Assembly: GCA_965112735.1 (NCBI GenBank)
Contig: OZ218956.1
Span: 744,001 to 808,000, forward strand
DNA length: 64,000 nt
Reading direction: 5' to 3'
From: Phaeosaccion multiseriatum
Taxonomy: Eukaryota > Ochrophyta, other classes
Part shown: positions 1-10,846 of the stretch, piece after piece
Numbering within the stretch: the first letter of the stretch is position 1
How the letters are laid out: every line of letters begins with the position of its first letter
Made by a program: the position numbers and the translations under genes
Notes under the pieces: model-generated
The model's input: the letters and a program-made list of their open reading frames with translations, nothing else
Database searches by the model: none
What the model was told of the DNA's origin: nothing

Positions 1-260
1 GACCACACTCGCTGCTCTACGCAGAGGGCTTCCTCTGTACCTTACTAGGCCGAAAGTAACGTCAAGAAACACGCGCGCGCCCACAAACCCGGGGGGAAAA
101 AAAAACTAAATGACAAACGGCCAACGCGTGCTCAGCTTTCCGTCTTCTCTTGCGCGAGCGAGGACACTGGGCAGCCAGTGCTAGCGTGCTCCGGTTTGAC
201 TAGCCTGGGTGGAGGGGAAGGAAGGCAGCTAAGCTGCTTTTCCCGGCTGGGAATTGGTGA

Positions 261-3200
261 ATGATGTCTTATGAGGGCCTGCCCACAGAGAAACAGGCCA
301 TGGCAGCAGCAGCAGCCGTGGCCGCGGCAGCAGCAGCCTCAGCCTCAGCGCCCACGGGTGCTGCAAATGAATTTTCCAGATCGATCCATCTTCCGCCAGG
401 CCACATGCTGGCCGCTGCTGATTCGGCCGAGTTTGAAGATGACGACGATGAAGACGACGACGAGGAGGACGGGAAGGATACCGAGGGCAAGGCGGGGGGC
501 AAGGAGAAGAAGAAGCAAGTCAAGACTCGCTGGTCTCAGGGCGAAGAGGAGGTGCTAAAGAGGGGGGTGGAGCGGCACGGGCTGCAGCAGTGGAAGCTGG
601 TGGCCAAGGACCTACCCGGCAAGACTGATATGCAATGTTTCCATCGTTGGCAGAAGAAGTACAACAATGGAAACAAGGGACCGTGGTCGGCGGAAGACGA
701 CGAGAAGGTGGTGAGATTAGTGGGCGAGCTAGGAGCGAGAAAGTGGAGTCAGATTGCGTCGAACTTGCCAGGACGGACGGGCAAGCAGTGCAGAGAGAGG
801 TGGCACAACCATTTAAATCCGCACATCACCAAGAGGGCGTGGACCTACGCTGAGGATCGCGCCATTCTCGAGTTGCACCAGTCGCGTGGCAATCGGTGGG
901 CGGAGATTGCCAAGATGCTGCCGGGACGGACGGACAATGCCATCAAGAACCACTGGAACTCCAGCATGAAGCGCAAGGTAGGTCGGACCGGGGCAGAGCT
1001 CCGCTAGTCTCTTTGGCCTAACTCAGTGTTGTTGCTGCGTACACAGGCCGAGACAGTCCTACTCTCCACCACCTTGAACTGGGCGAGTCCAGAATGGGCT
1101 TCTTACGGCTTCAAGAACATCATTGACATGGCTGTGGCGGCGGTCAGGGGCACGATTACTGTGCACAACCCGAACGAGGCCCCGACTCGGAGAGGTGAGA
1201 CCCCCACGCCCCCCCTTCTCCCCCCCCGGCCTGTCTTATGTTTGTTGTGCCGTTTGTTCTACAGGCCGGCCCCCTCGCAAGCGTAGTCCCAGTGAGGAGC
1301 GCCGCTTCAACGAAAAGAAGGCGGAGAAGGCAGAGAAGGCGCGCCTGAAGAGCGAGAAGGAGGGCAAGGCGGACAAGAGCAAGAGGGGCAGGGCGGCAGC
1401 CCCTCCACTCGCTGCCTTGGAGAGCACCAGAAGCAGGTCGTCGGTATTCACACATTCCGCCAAGGAGAATATCCAGCCTGCTGCACGCGCGGCACTGGGG
1501 TCCTTGTCCTCCACCGGGCCCCCCGCCGGTCCAAAGCAGTACGCAGAGGAGGGCGACACACACCAACCCAGTGCGATAACGCAAGGCGGGTCGGTGGAAG
1601 ACGAAGCGGCTCGACTGTTGCACCTACGCCTCCCCGCGCCGCATTTGGAGCGTGACCAACTGCAGCAGCAGCACAATTACTTTGACGTGCAACAGCAGAT
1701 GCAGATGCAGCAGCACCAGGATAAAATGGACCACCTGCAGCAGCAGCAGCTGCCTCGGCACCAGACGGCCCACCAGCGACAAGTGACGCAGCACCAACAT
1801 CAAGAGTATTGCCGCCTGGAGATGCAGCAGCAAATGGATCAACAGCAACAACAGCACGGTTTGGGGGGGCTTCCCCCAAAGCAAGCACAACGACTCTTTC
1901 CGAATGTGACACAGCAGGAACAAGACTACCAGTATCATCAGGGGCCGCACGACGCTTTCTGCGAGGACTTGGACTCTACTCAGGAGGTGATGATGGCCCA
2001 CGTCTCGTCGGCGGACACTTCTGCCGACACCTCTGCGGACCTGTCTGTGGACGACATCGACCCCAGCCACCTACCGCAGGGGCCTACCACCCCCGCAGCG
2101 GCTGGCAGGCAAAGAGGAGGCATGTCTCACTTTCCGCAGCAGGTGGGGGAGATAACGGGCCTGAGTAAGCGCATGGGGGACGTCAAGTTTCTGGGTAGCG
2201 AGACGCCCAAGACGACAACCCCCGAGGGCCAGCAGACAGACGACAAGCAGGCCGACTTTAGCTTGTTTCCACTCACTCCAAGCATATTTGGGGGGGGCAG
2301 CAGCAGCAGCGTGACCTCAGGTGCGTGCGCGCGTGCGTGCGTGCGTGCGTGCCTGTGTATATGTGTGGCCTTGTTCGATAGGGAAACTAACTGAAACTTG
2401 ATGATGTGTGCTCCTTGCTCTCCATCGCAGAAACTCGGTCGCAGGCCAACCCCATGATGGGAGAGTCGCCGTCGCCGTCGGCCTTTCTGGCCACGCCTTA
2501 CAGCAACAAGAAGGGGTCCCTCAACACCCCCACGGGCTCGCACAGCGGCCCCTTCTACGGCGGCATTGGCAGCAGGCGGCAGCAGCAGCAGGGTGGGGGA
2601 GGCGACCAGCACAGCCCTATGCTGGGCAATTCGGGGGGCAGTCCTGCTCTATCCGAGATAAGCATGTCGGGCATAAGTCCCTACAGCATGGAGGACGTCA
2701 ACGTCATGATGTTGTACAAGGACATTGACCCCCCCGTGGCCACGCTCACGCAGGAGTTGGAGCAGCAGCAGCACCACACCCTCCAGGTAGGTACAGTAGG
2801 TGCACGCCCCCTGTCTCGTTGTAACTGTCTCGGTGTAAGGAGATGTGTTGGTTTCCCCCCACCCCCTCCTCATCAGGACCGACCCACCCACCCACCCCAT
2901 TGCGCACCACAGCAGGGCTGCGACGAGGGAGCCGCCAGAGCGGCAGAGGGCCTCGCATCTCTCAAGAACTCTCCCGCCAAGCTCCCCCCTCAAGGTGAGC
3001 AACAGCAACAGCAAGCAGCAAGCGCCATAATTTATAGTGCGTTGCTGGTGTCAAACTTCCATTCCGTCTCACCACATTGTACCGCATTCGTTTGGCTGCC
3101 GATTGCTCAGCAGCTTCCAAGACTCCTCAGTGTAAAACCCCAAAGGCGAAGCTGCTCAAGCGGGTAGCCTCCCCCGAAGTTGCTTCGGATACGCCCCTCC

Positions 3201-3537
3201 CCAAGCGCAAGCTGGACGACTTTGCCGCAGGAGCTGCCGCCGCCGCTATGGACTCCGCAACCGACAGCTTCCTGTGCTCCCCCACCCTCATGTTCAGCAG
3301 CCCCGTGTGCAAGCGGCGGCGCACGCATAAGAAGGAGCACGCCAGCGACAAGTAAGTGACTAGGCAAGTCAAGTCAAGTGCTTTACTGATTTCCCCTGCT
3401 GGTCTGCTGCCTCTGTGCTGACGCCTGCTTGCTCTCCTGCCCTCAGGATGGTACTGGCCGATGGCGGTACCGATGAAGAGGCTGCTTCGAAACTGACAAT
3501 GGCGGGATTTTGCCGCGATAGCCCGCCCGCGCCATGA
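261..3537 (+). CDS. R1R2R3-type MYB transcription factor
   Basis: A nuclear DNA-binding regulator of the three-repeat MYB class, which in plants and protists commonly controls cell-cycle genes. Seven exons join in phase: 261-977, 1047-1194, 1265-2320, 2431-2786, 2877-2994, 3111-3351 and 3447-3537, giving 908 aa. Three tandem SANT/MYB repeats lie at about residues 88-240, each with regularly spaced Trp and the recognition-helix motifs [22 protein letters not shown] and [13 protein letters not shown]. The N-terminus has an Ala-rich tract and an acidic Asp/Glu run before repeat 1. Exon 3 encodes a long Gln/His-rich segment, as in transcriptional activation regions, and a Lys-rich patch near the C-terminus may act in nuclear import. 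There are two adjacent ATGs (261 and 264), and I chose the first. AATAAA occurs near 3622. The MYB class is certain; the target genes are unknown. Confidence 0.93.
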
Positions 3538-3660
3538 ATCAACTTGTTATTTTTTTTAATTAATAATTAATCAAGTATCTAAGGGCCGTTCTTAAGAGCA
3601 AAGAAGCACAGCAATCACAGTAAATAAAGGAGCACAGCAAATTTTATCTAAATAGCTTTA

Positions 3661-5552
3661 CTACCATGTCTCGTCTGGCTTGGGGACCCCCTCGTCCACT
3701 GGCGTGAAGATCATATCTTCGGCCAGCGCCTTCAACCTCTCCACTTCCTCCGTGTGCACGGGAGTCCCGGAGGTAGGCACGTCGAACGATTCGAATGGCG
3801 AAAAGTCCATCATGAGCTCGTCGCTCCTCGGGTTCTTCATACTGTATACTGTTCGGTCCACGTCCGGAGAGATGGGGTTTCTCCTTGCCTCTGTCCCGAA
3901 GGGCTTGGGCAGCAGCCAGTGGAAGCTCATACCCACCTTCCGCCTTGTGCTGGACGGAACGTAACTGCCCTGCAGCTTGGCCAGCTCCAGCCGCTCGGAG
4001 GCGAAGTCCTGCATCTCCTTCTTGAGCTGCTCCCGCACGAAGGAGTGGCTCCAGGAAGCGTACTTGGACTTGAGGCCCCTGGCCACCTGGTGGAAGTACT
4101 TGTCTGCCTCGCTGATGGCGTCGTCCATCTCCTTCGCTACTGAGGGGGATATCCGAACGGTGGACAGCGACTTGCGGAACTTGTTCATGGCTGCTTTGCG
4201 CAGCTCTGTGATTTGGTCTCCGTGGGCCACCGTCAAGTCCCGCACGAGGGCTGCCGTGAGCGCTTTCCGCCTCGTCCTGACCGTCTTGGAGCGCCTGGCG
4301 GAGGCCGTCAGCTCGTCGAACTGCGCGAGCACGTCCTCAATGACGCTGTCGCTGTGCTCCCCAAACTCCTGGTCCAGCCCTTCGAAGGCCACACGCATAC
4401 CCTGTAGGAGACCGCGGAATGATTCCGAGCACTGCTCCGCGGCGGCCGAGGCCACGTATGCTCCCTTGAGCTCATTCTGTGTGCAATTGTGATTCATTGG
4501 GGGGGCGTTGCAGCGCATGAGCAACGTGGTGGGGGCACGACCAGAAGCGGGCAAAGCGAAGAAGCATCACACAACTCACCTCCGAGGCCCTCTCAGAGGC
4601 CTTACTGCCCCCGAGAGTCTTTGCCGCCTTCATTCTTCTGAGCACGTCTTGTCCTGTTGCGCCCGTCACCTCCCCGGCGAGGAGGGAGTTCTTTAGGGCA
4701 GCCACTTGCGAGGTCCAGGCCGACTCCGCCAGGCTGGGGTGCGGCAGGCACACCACGTCCACGTCAAACACCTGGTCCAGCGAAGCGTATTCGAAGGACG
4801 CTGGCTTCACAATGGAGTCCCACAGCGCCTTCAGCCCCTCCTTCACAGCGGTCTCCACCGCAGCGAGACTGTCCGGGTCCTGGTTCACGTCTCGGACTGC
4901 CACGACAAGCTTGCGCTGGAGAGGCGTATCACCCAGCTTGTTGGCAGCGTGCAGGACAAGGAGGCTCTCCATGGCGGGCTGGAGCCCCCCCAGCCCAGCT
5001 GCAGCACCACCTTCCCGACCCAAGTCCGGCATCAGCACATTGAAGATGACAACGTCCGACCCTGCCATGGCTGCACTCGCTGCCGTCGCCCCGTTGCTAA
5101 TGCCCCCCTCCTCGCCAGCAGACGATATCCCAGCCTGGGCCTCAATCAGTGCGACTCCCTCATCCACCCTTACTGCAGACGTATCACTTCCATACAGCGA
5201 TGACAATAGAGTGGACTTGCCACTCCGCCGACCTCCCTGCGAGTAAACAAGAGCAGGAAGGAGAAGAGGCAGGAAAGCAGCAGGAAGCAGCAGGAGCAGC
5301 AGGAGCAGGACGCAGCCTGATGAGATTCGCACGCTCCTTGCGTGTCGAATGGTGGGACGGCCCAGCACTCACCAGGCAGGACACCGTTCGCAACGTGGCG
5401 TCGCCGCTATCAGACAGCTGGGCTGCAAAGCTATGAGGGGATGTGGAGGCAAACGCAAGCTGCGCCTGCTGCTTTGCCGCAACCAAACATGGCACCAACG
5501 CCGCTGCTGCCACGAGGAACGGCAGCAGCCGCAGGGGGGGGCTCATCACCAA
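3661..5552 (-). CDS. RHD3/Sey1-like dynamin-family GTPase with signal peptide
   Basis: Membrane-remodelling GTPase related to RHD3/Sey1/atlastin, the family that fuses ER tubules. Three exons join in phase 0: 5552-5373, 5236-4580 and 4476-3661, giving 550 aa. Exon 1 encodes a hydrophobic leader (MSPPLRLLPFLVAAAALVP), so the GTP-binding domain should enter the ER lumen, unlike canonical cytosolic RHD3. Exon 2 begins with the P-loop GGRRSGKST. It also carries the guanine-recognition-like VAVRDVNQD, where the family has an RD motif, and the family-like block LWDSIVKPASFEY..FDVDVVCLPHP. Exon 3 is a long helical region. No clear C-terminal transmembrane hairpin is visible. Family assignment rests on the P-loop and the WDSIVKP/LPH block. 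A secretory or plastid-periphery location is inferred from the leader only. Confidence 0.75.
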
Positions 5553-5681
5553 GGCTAAGAGAATGGAACTGCCCTTTCCTGCTAAAAAAAAATGTGGTTC
5601 AGGGAGGGGAGGATGAATTTAAATTGAAACTTATAAATCGCGTTTCGATATTTCCACCCCCCCAAACTATAGGAGAGGACG

Positions 5682-7581
5682 ATGCCGGTTGGGCGGAGGA
5701 GGCCACGGTCCAACGATGGGGACAGGAGCTCGGACAGCGAGCGAGAGCAGGCGCGGCTTGAGGGGAGGAGACGATGGATGCGGATGTGTCGCACCACCGC
5801 GAAACGGCGGTGGCGGCAAATGGGGGTGACAGGAGTGGGTATGCTTCTGCTGGCTACGGCGCTGCTGTGCATCACGGCGTACCTGGAGAAGTGGCACACC
5901 AACTTGGACGGGTTGGGGGGGCACAGCAGCCCGAAGAATGATGCTCAAGAGGAGGATGATGATGCGCCGCTGTACTTTGCGGATAAGCTGGTCCCTGCGG
6001 CCTTTCGTGACTACGGTGCGATGCATAGCAGGACAATGGCCTCCTCGTCACTGGCGAAGCAGGCCAAGTATGTTCTCTACGACTTACCGGGAAAGACTTC
6101 TCTGTCGCACGCTCTCCTCGGACTGGTGAGTGCCCCCCTCCCCGCCCACTTCCGTGCTGCTACTGCTCGTGTTTTTGGCCAACCCCCTTCTTTCTTTCTC
6201 TGTCTCCTCTCCCCGTCCAGACCTCAACGTACTTGTTCGCTCTGATGAGTGGCCGTGTGCTTCTCGTACGCTGGTCTTCTTCGGACCAGAACATGCCCGC
6301 CGTGGGGGCGGGGAACAGTTCGCACGTGGGATTGTCGTCGGATGACGTCTTCGGCGCGAATGACGTGCTTGGTACCGGCGGCAGCGGCAGTGGAGAAGGC
6401 AGCAGCAGCAGCGGCGGCGGTGGGGGTGCTAGTGGCGATGAGGCAACTACGGTGGACGACTTGTTTCTCAGCCCAGGCTTTTCCTGGAAATGGTTTGACT
6501 TTGTCAACCATTGGACAGACGACTTTGGGCTGTCCGAGTCGCTCATCCAGCTGCATGACTTCGACGTGACGGGACTGTCCAGCGACTTGGTGTGTCGGCA
6601 ATTAGAAAGCCTTTCGGAGAACAAGCAGTTCATTCGAATTGTCAATGGGCAGCAGTACTTTGCGCCGCTGCTCTCCATCAACCCTTCGCCCCGAGCGATC
6701 TCAATCATGAACCAAATCCCGGAGGGCGATCTGTTTGCGTACCTCTGCAACTGGGTCCTTCGGCCTGTGCCCAGGTGAGAAGACGCTTTGGCTTTTCCTT
6801 TTGTCGCTTTCTGTACTAGACACAAACAGTGCAAACATTTGTCAACAATTTTATGTCCTTTTCCCTCTGAACAATGCGCAGCGTAATGACGGCTGTCCGG
6901 AACTTTCGCGAGCGCTACCTGCAGAGGAATTACGTCATTGGTATGGAGATTACACTGGAGAGCCCACTGAGCGAGTATGGCACCATGCCTGCCCCGCAGC
7001 AGGACATGTTCTTTGAAGAGGCGTCATCGGCCTCCTTCCGCGCTTTGGATGACCTGTCCGATAAGAGCGCAGGCGGGGGCGTTGTGATTCTGGTTGTGAC
7101 AGACGACGAGGCGGCGCTACGGCAGCGACTCAATTACATTCAGCAGGGTGGGGGGGAGGGTCTCGGTGCCGCAGGGGTGCTGGCCATCACGGGGCCCAAG
7201 GGCTTTGGCACCACCAAGCTGCTGACCGAACTGCAGATGATGTGGCTCTTGGGGGAGTCTGACATGTGCATCGTGTCCCCCGCCAGCGCAATGGGGGTCT
7301 TTGGCCACGCCAGAACGAGCAAGGCGCCCATCGTAGTGGTGGACGGTGCAAACGCTCACCAAAGCACGTCGTCGCAACCATGCCTTGCGCATATCGAGCG
7401 TGACGTGCAGGCCACTGCGTGCTACGACACCTCCATGCTCGACGTCATCTCCTTTGACCCGAGCGTCCCGTGTGTGTCTCCGGCGGCTGCAACAGCTACA
7501 GCAGCGCCAGCCGCAACAGCACCAGCGGGGAACGGCAGAGAGCTCCGTAGAAGCGTGCAATACGAGCAGCAGTTCATGTAG
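5682..7581 (+). CDS. Type II membrane glycosyltransferase, GT37 fucosyltransferase-like
   Basis: Probable Golgi glycosyltransferase. Three exons (5682-6125, 6221-6774, 6882-7581) give 565 aa. A basic N-terminus is followed by one membrane anchor at about residues 48-65 (GVGMLLLATALLCITAYL), the usual type II Golgi topology. Downstream, YLFALMSGRVLLVRW and the C-terminal LLGESDMCIVSPASAMGVF resemble blocks of the xyloglucan fucosyltransferase (GT37) fold, where a donor-site segment precedes a Ser-rich loop. A low-complexity Gly/Ser insert lies at about residues 185-215. Substrate and donor cannot be read from sequence. The stop codon is only 10 nt from the stop of the convergent exonuclease gene, so the two 3' UTRs must overlap. 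Other GDP-sugar transferase families remain possible. Confidence 0.55.
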
Positions 7582-7591
7582 CAAAAACGTG

Positions 7592-10505
7592 TTATTTTAT
7601 ACATCCGTCGAGCTCCACGGCCTGCACGGCGCAGTCGTCGTGGCCGGGAACTGCAGCGTCTTGGGGTAGTGGGGCGCCTTGCTCCACTTGCTGACGGGCG
7701 CCAGGGGGGGCGCCACGCTCCTGAGCAGCCTCAAGGGCGGACCCGCCCATGGCGTGGTTTCCTGCAGCAGAGGAGGAGGAGGAGGAGGACGGCACCAGTG
7801 AGTTCGGGGGAGTATTTCTGCGAAACACAAACCGATCCAAGCAACAACCCTCTTTTACCTTAGACAGGCGCCGCTGCACCACCGTCCACACAGGCGTGGC
7901 GGCGACCGACAGCTCTACAGACGCCTCGCGGGTGGCGCTCACAATGCTCTCCAGACTAAAGTCCTCGAAAGGGTTCCTCGCGGGAGGCCCGGGCTCACTC
8001 AGCGGCACCGGCTCGGCGGCATTGGGGTCCTCCTCCGGGGGCCAAAAGCCGGCGATGGGAGAGTCGTCGTCCATCAGCCGAGCAAGGGCCTCGGGCAAGA
8101 AGGGCTGTCCCTCGCGAGGCATCATGGCGAGGCAAGCCACGCTCGCAGACACAGGCGCTTGATCAGACATGGGCGGCGTGATGGGACTACTGCGGGCCAG
8201 TCTGTCCCTGTTCTCCTCGATCCACTCCACCACCTCTGCACAGCTGGGCGCTCGTTTCTGTGGGGCAGCGATTGCGCGGGGGTGGGTGGGTGCCTTTCTT
8301 CACATTTTGTGTATTTGCGGCAAATTTGGAAACGCACGCACCTCGTTGTATCTCCAGTAGTAATTGCCTGGGCATCCGTCAATGTACATTTGGATATTCC
8401 AGAGGAGCCCTTCCAAGTATGCCTCAACATTGTACGTCTTTTCCCGCCCCCCGGGGGTCAGGCGGGCCATCTCTTGAGCTTGCCGGTGCTGCTCCTTCTG
8501 AGTTTCCACCGCAGACACGAAAACGTGGTGCAAGTCTGCAGAGTACCACAGGGGGTGGGCACATCACACACGAGGGATGACGTGAGGGCCAGGGGGGGGG
8601 GGGGGGGGCGGAAGGGAAAAGGGGAAGCCCCCAAAAGACAAGACCGAGTGCGCGTGCGTACCTGGCCTAATTTCTTTCAGCGCGTTGAGAGCTGCGCAAG
8701 AAGAGAGGAGAGAATTAGGTTAGACTTCTTTCAATACGAAGGGGCTTTTTCGCGCTCACTGGAGCCACGTACCTGCGGCTGCCTTGGCCTCGGTCCCGCT
8801 TCTGTAGCCTTGCCCTTCCGGGCCCTGGCCAGATGAGAAAACTTTCCCGCCAACCAACACGGAGCCGATCCATCTGTTGGGGTCACTCGGCACGGAGGTG
8901 ATTTCGTACTCTGGCTTGTCCTCGCAGTCGTCGCCCAGGAACCCGCGGTCCCATGCCACGTTGAGTTCCTGCGCGGCCGACAGGGTCACAAAGTCATCGC
9001 CCCGGTCAAAGCCGCTGCTGAGCCTGCTCGTGCGCTCAAAGAAGGCCTGCATGAAGTCCCAGTTGAAGGAGCGCTGGGCCGTGTCCAGGGCAAAGTGCTT
9101 TCCGTGTTCCGCGGACTGGCGCATACGGTGGTACTCCTGGGTAGCCCGCTCGAAACTCATGCCTCTCATCTTGCGTTTGTTTGGACGCATACACACACAA
9201 CCAAAGTCAGACACGAGGGAGTGAGTGGGACGGACGGAGGCAACAAACAACGAGAGAGAGAGCGCGCTCACCTTGGGTAGGTAGTCATTGCCATTGAGCA
9301 CGAGAAGCAGCACCAGATCCAAGCGGAGAGCTGCAGACATGCCCGGGCACTGTGCATCCAGAATTTGCACCATGCCCTGCACAGACACCAGGCTGCTCTC
9401 GGAGGGGCGCGAGTCGAAGATGAACAAGTTCTTGACCTACAATAGTCAGCGGTTTGGGGCTTTTAGTTGGAAGGAAACGAAAGGCATTTTGGCGTACATT
9501 TCATGACAAAGAGGGGGGGCACATTCACACCTTTAGCAAGGCCAAGCCCTGTAGTATCAGGTCCGAGTCTCCACCCACAATGACAATGCTATCCTTACTC
9601 CCTTCTCTCTGGGTCAAGTTGACCCAATCGACGATCTTCAGCTCCCCCTCTCCCTGAATCTCCGCCCCGCTTATAAAGAAGCGCACGTCGGCAAAGCGTT
9701 GACTGCGAACCCGCGTGTAAGCAAAGTAGCGCAGCGCCTCTTGAAACTGGTGGCGGGCGTAAATGACAACAAGGCAAGGCGTCAGCCACCTGGACGGGGC
9801 CCCAGTACACGTAGACAGCTGCCTGCCGGCGTCAGTCAGTCACCTTGATCATTAGCGGTGTCCCTGGAGTGAGGTGCAGGGTACTCATGCCTTTCTTGCC
9901 CACTTTCGTATTCTCCCTGCGATGCCGCTGAGTCACAAGCTTTGCCATGGGTGCACATCCGTCCAGGGCAAACACCACGCTCTTGCGGGGCTCACACGTG
10001 TCCAATAAGCGCCCCACCTGCGTAATGCGGCATCGAAAAATGCAGCTCCGGTTATGAATTGTAAACCTCCCCCCCCCCCCTCCCAAACACACCCTGTGTA
10101 CCAACCTCTTTGAAGGTGCGCACAATGGCGTGCTCGTCATTTCGGCTCTTCCTCACGGCGACGTGGAGGATTTGGTTCATATCGATACACACATGATCGA
10201 ACAACATCCCTGTGCACTTGGCAGGTATGGGCTTGAGGGCCCCCGGATACGCCACCTTCAACCATTTCTTCAAGCCTGCGATTCCTATGGAGAAAAAAAA
10301 CAAGAGGGGCTGAGGGGCGGAGGAAGGCAATGCGCCACAAACACGAGAGCCAAGGAGGCCTATGGACAGGCCGAGGCAGATGGATGGGCGTGTACCCTGC
10401 TGATCATAGACAAGGGAAGGAGTTTGCTTGCTTAAAGTCTGCTCACACACCTGGCTCACCCAGGCACAAAAACGTGAAGAAAAGAAGCACGAGCAGCAGC
10501 CGCAT
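7592..10505 (-). CDS. XRN-family 5'-3' exoribonuclease with N-terminal signal peptide
   Basis: Processive 5'-3' RNA exonuclease of the XRN/Kem1 family. Nine exons join in phase: 10505-10460, 10284-10106, 10017-9844, 9746-9531, 9436-9272, 9169-8773, 8691-8662, 8535-8342 and 8257-7592, about 673 aa. The metal-binding acidic motifs are retained in order: IDMNQILH, ALDGCAPMAK, GEGELKI, VGGDSDLIL and GNDYLPKV. A later YLEGLLWNIQMYIDG matches the family's conserved Tyr-Leu-Glu-Gly block. The first exon is a hydrophobic leader (MRLLLVLLFFTFLCL) spliced directly onto GIAGLKKWLK, where cytosolic and nuclear XRNs start with MGVPKFFRWL. No ATG precedes the XRN domain in exon 2. The C-terminal roughly 100 residues are low complexity and the last exon may be further spliced. 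Catalytic competence looks likely; export into the secretory pathway is inferred. Confidence 0.82.
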
Positions 10506-10846
10506 GGAAAGTAACCCCCCCCCCACAGCACCAAGTAGCTAAAGACCACTGGTAGAGGGGGGCAGCAGGACTGAGAGAAAGCAAGGGGGCCAAGAGGTTG
10601 TCGAAAGGAAAGAGGAACGGGGGGGGGGGAAGTCAACAAAAAGCGGACTCCGAGCTGAGATGAGGGAGGGCTCTGACGCCATGGCCTGCAAAAGCCACGA
10701 AAGAGACAAGCAAAAAAAAGAAACATGTCGATCTCGAGGGCCTCATGGTGCTGGAACAAGAAGTTTGGTGTTCAGGTTCAGCAGGGCGGTAGGTCGTAAG
10801 TTGGGTCGGGTGGTAGGCTGCGAATTTGTTTTTTTAATTAATCAGG
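10506..10846. other. Intergenic region between divergent exonuclease and aspartate oxidase genes
   Basis: About 340 bp of bidirectional promoter space. It contains poly-C and poly-G runs (near 10510 and 10620) and an A/T-rich TTTTTTTAATTAATCA stretch just before the aspartate oxidase start. I see no TATA box or gene in it. Confidence 0.5.
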
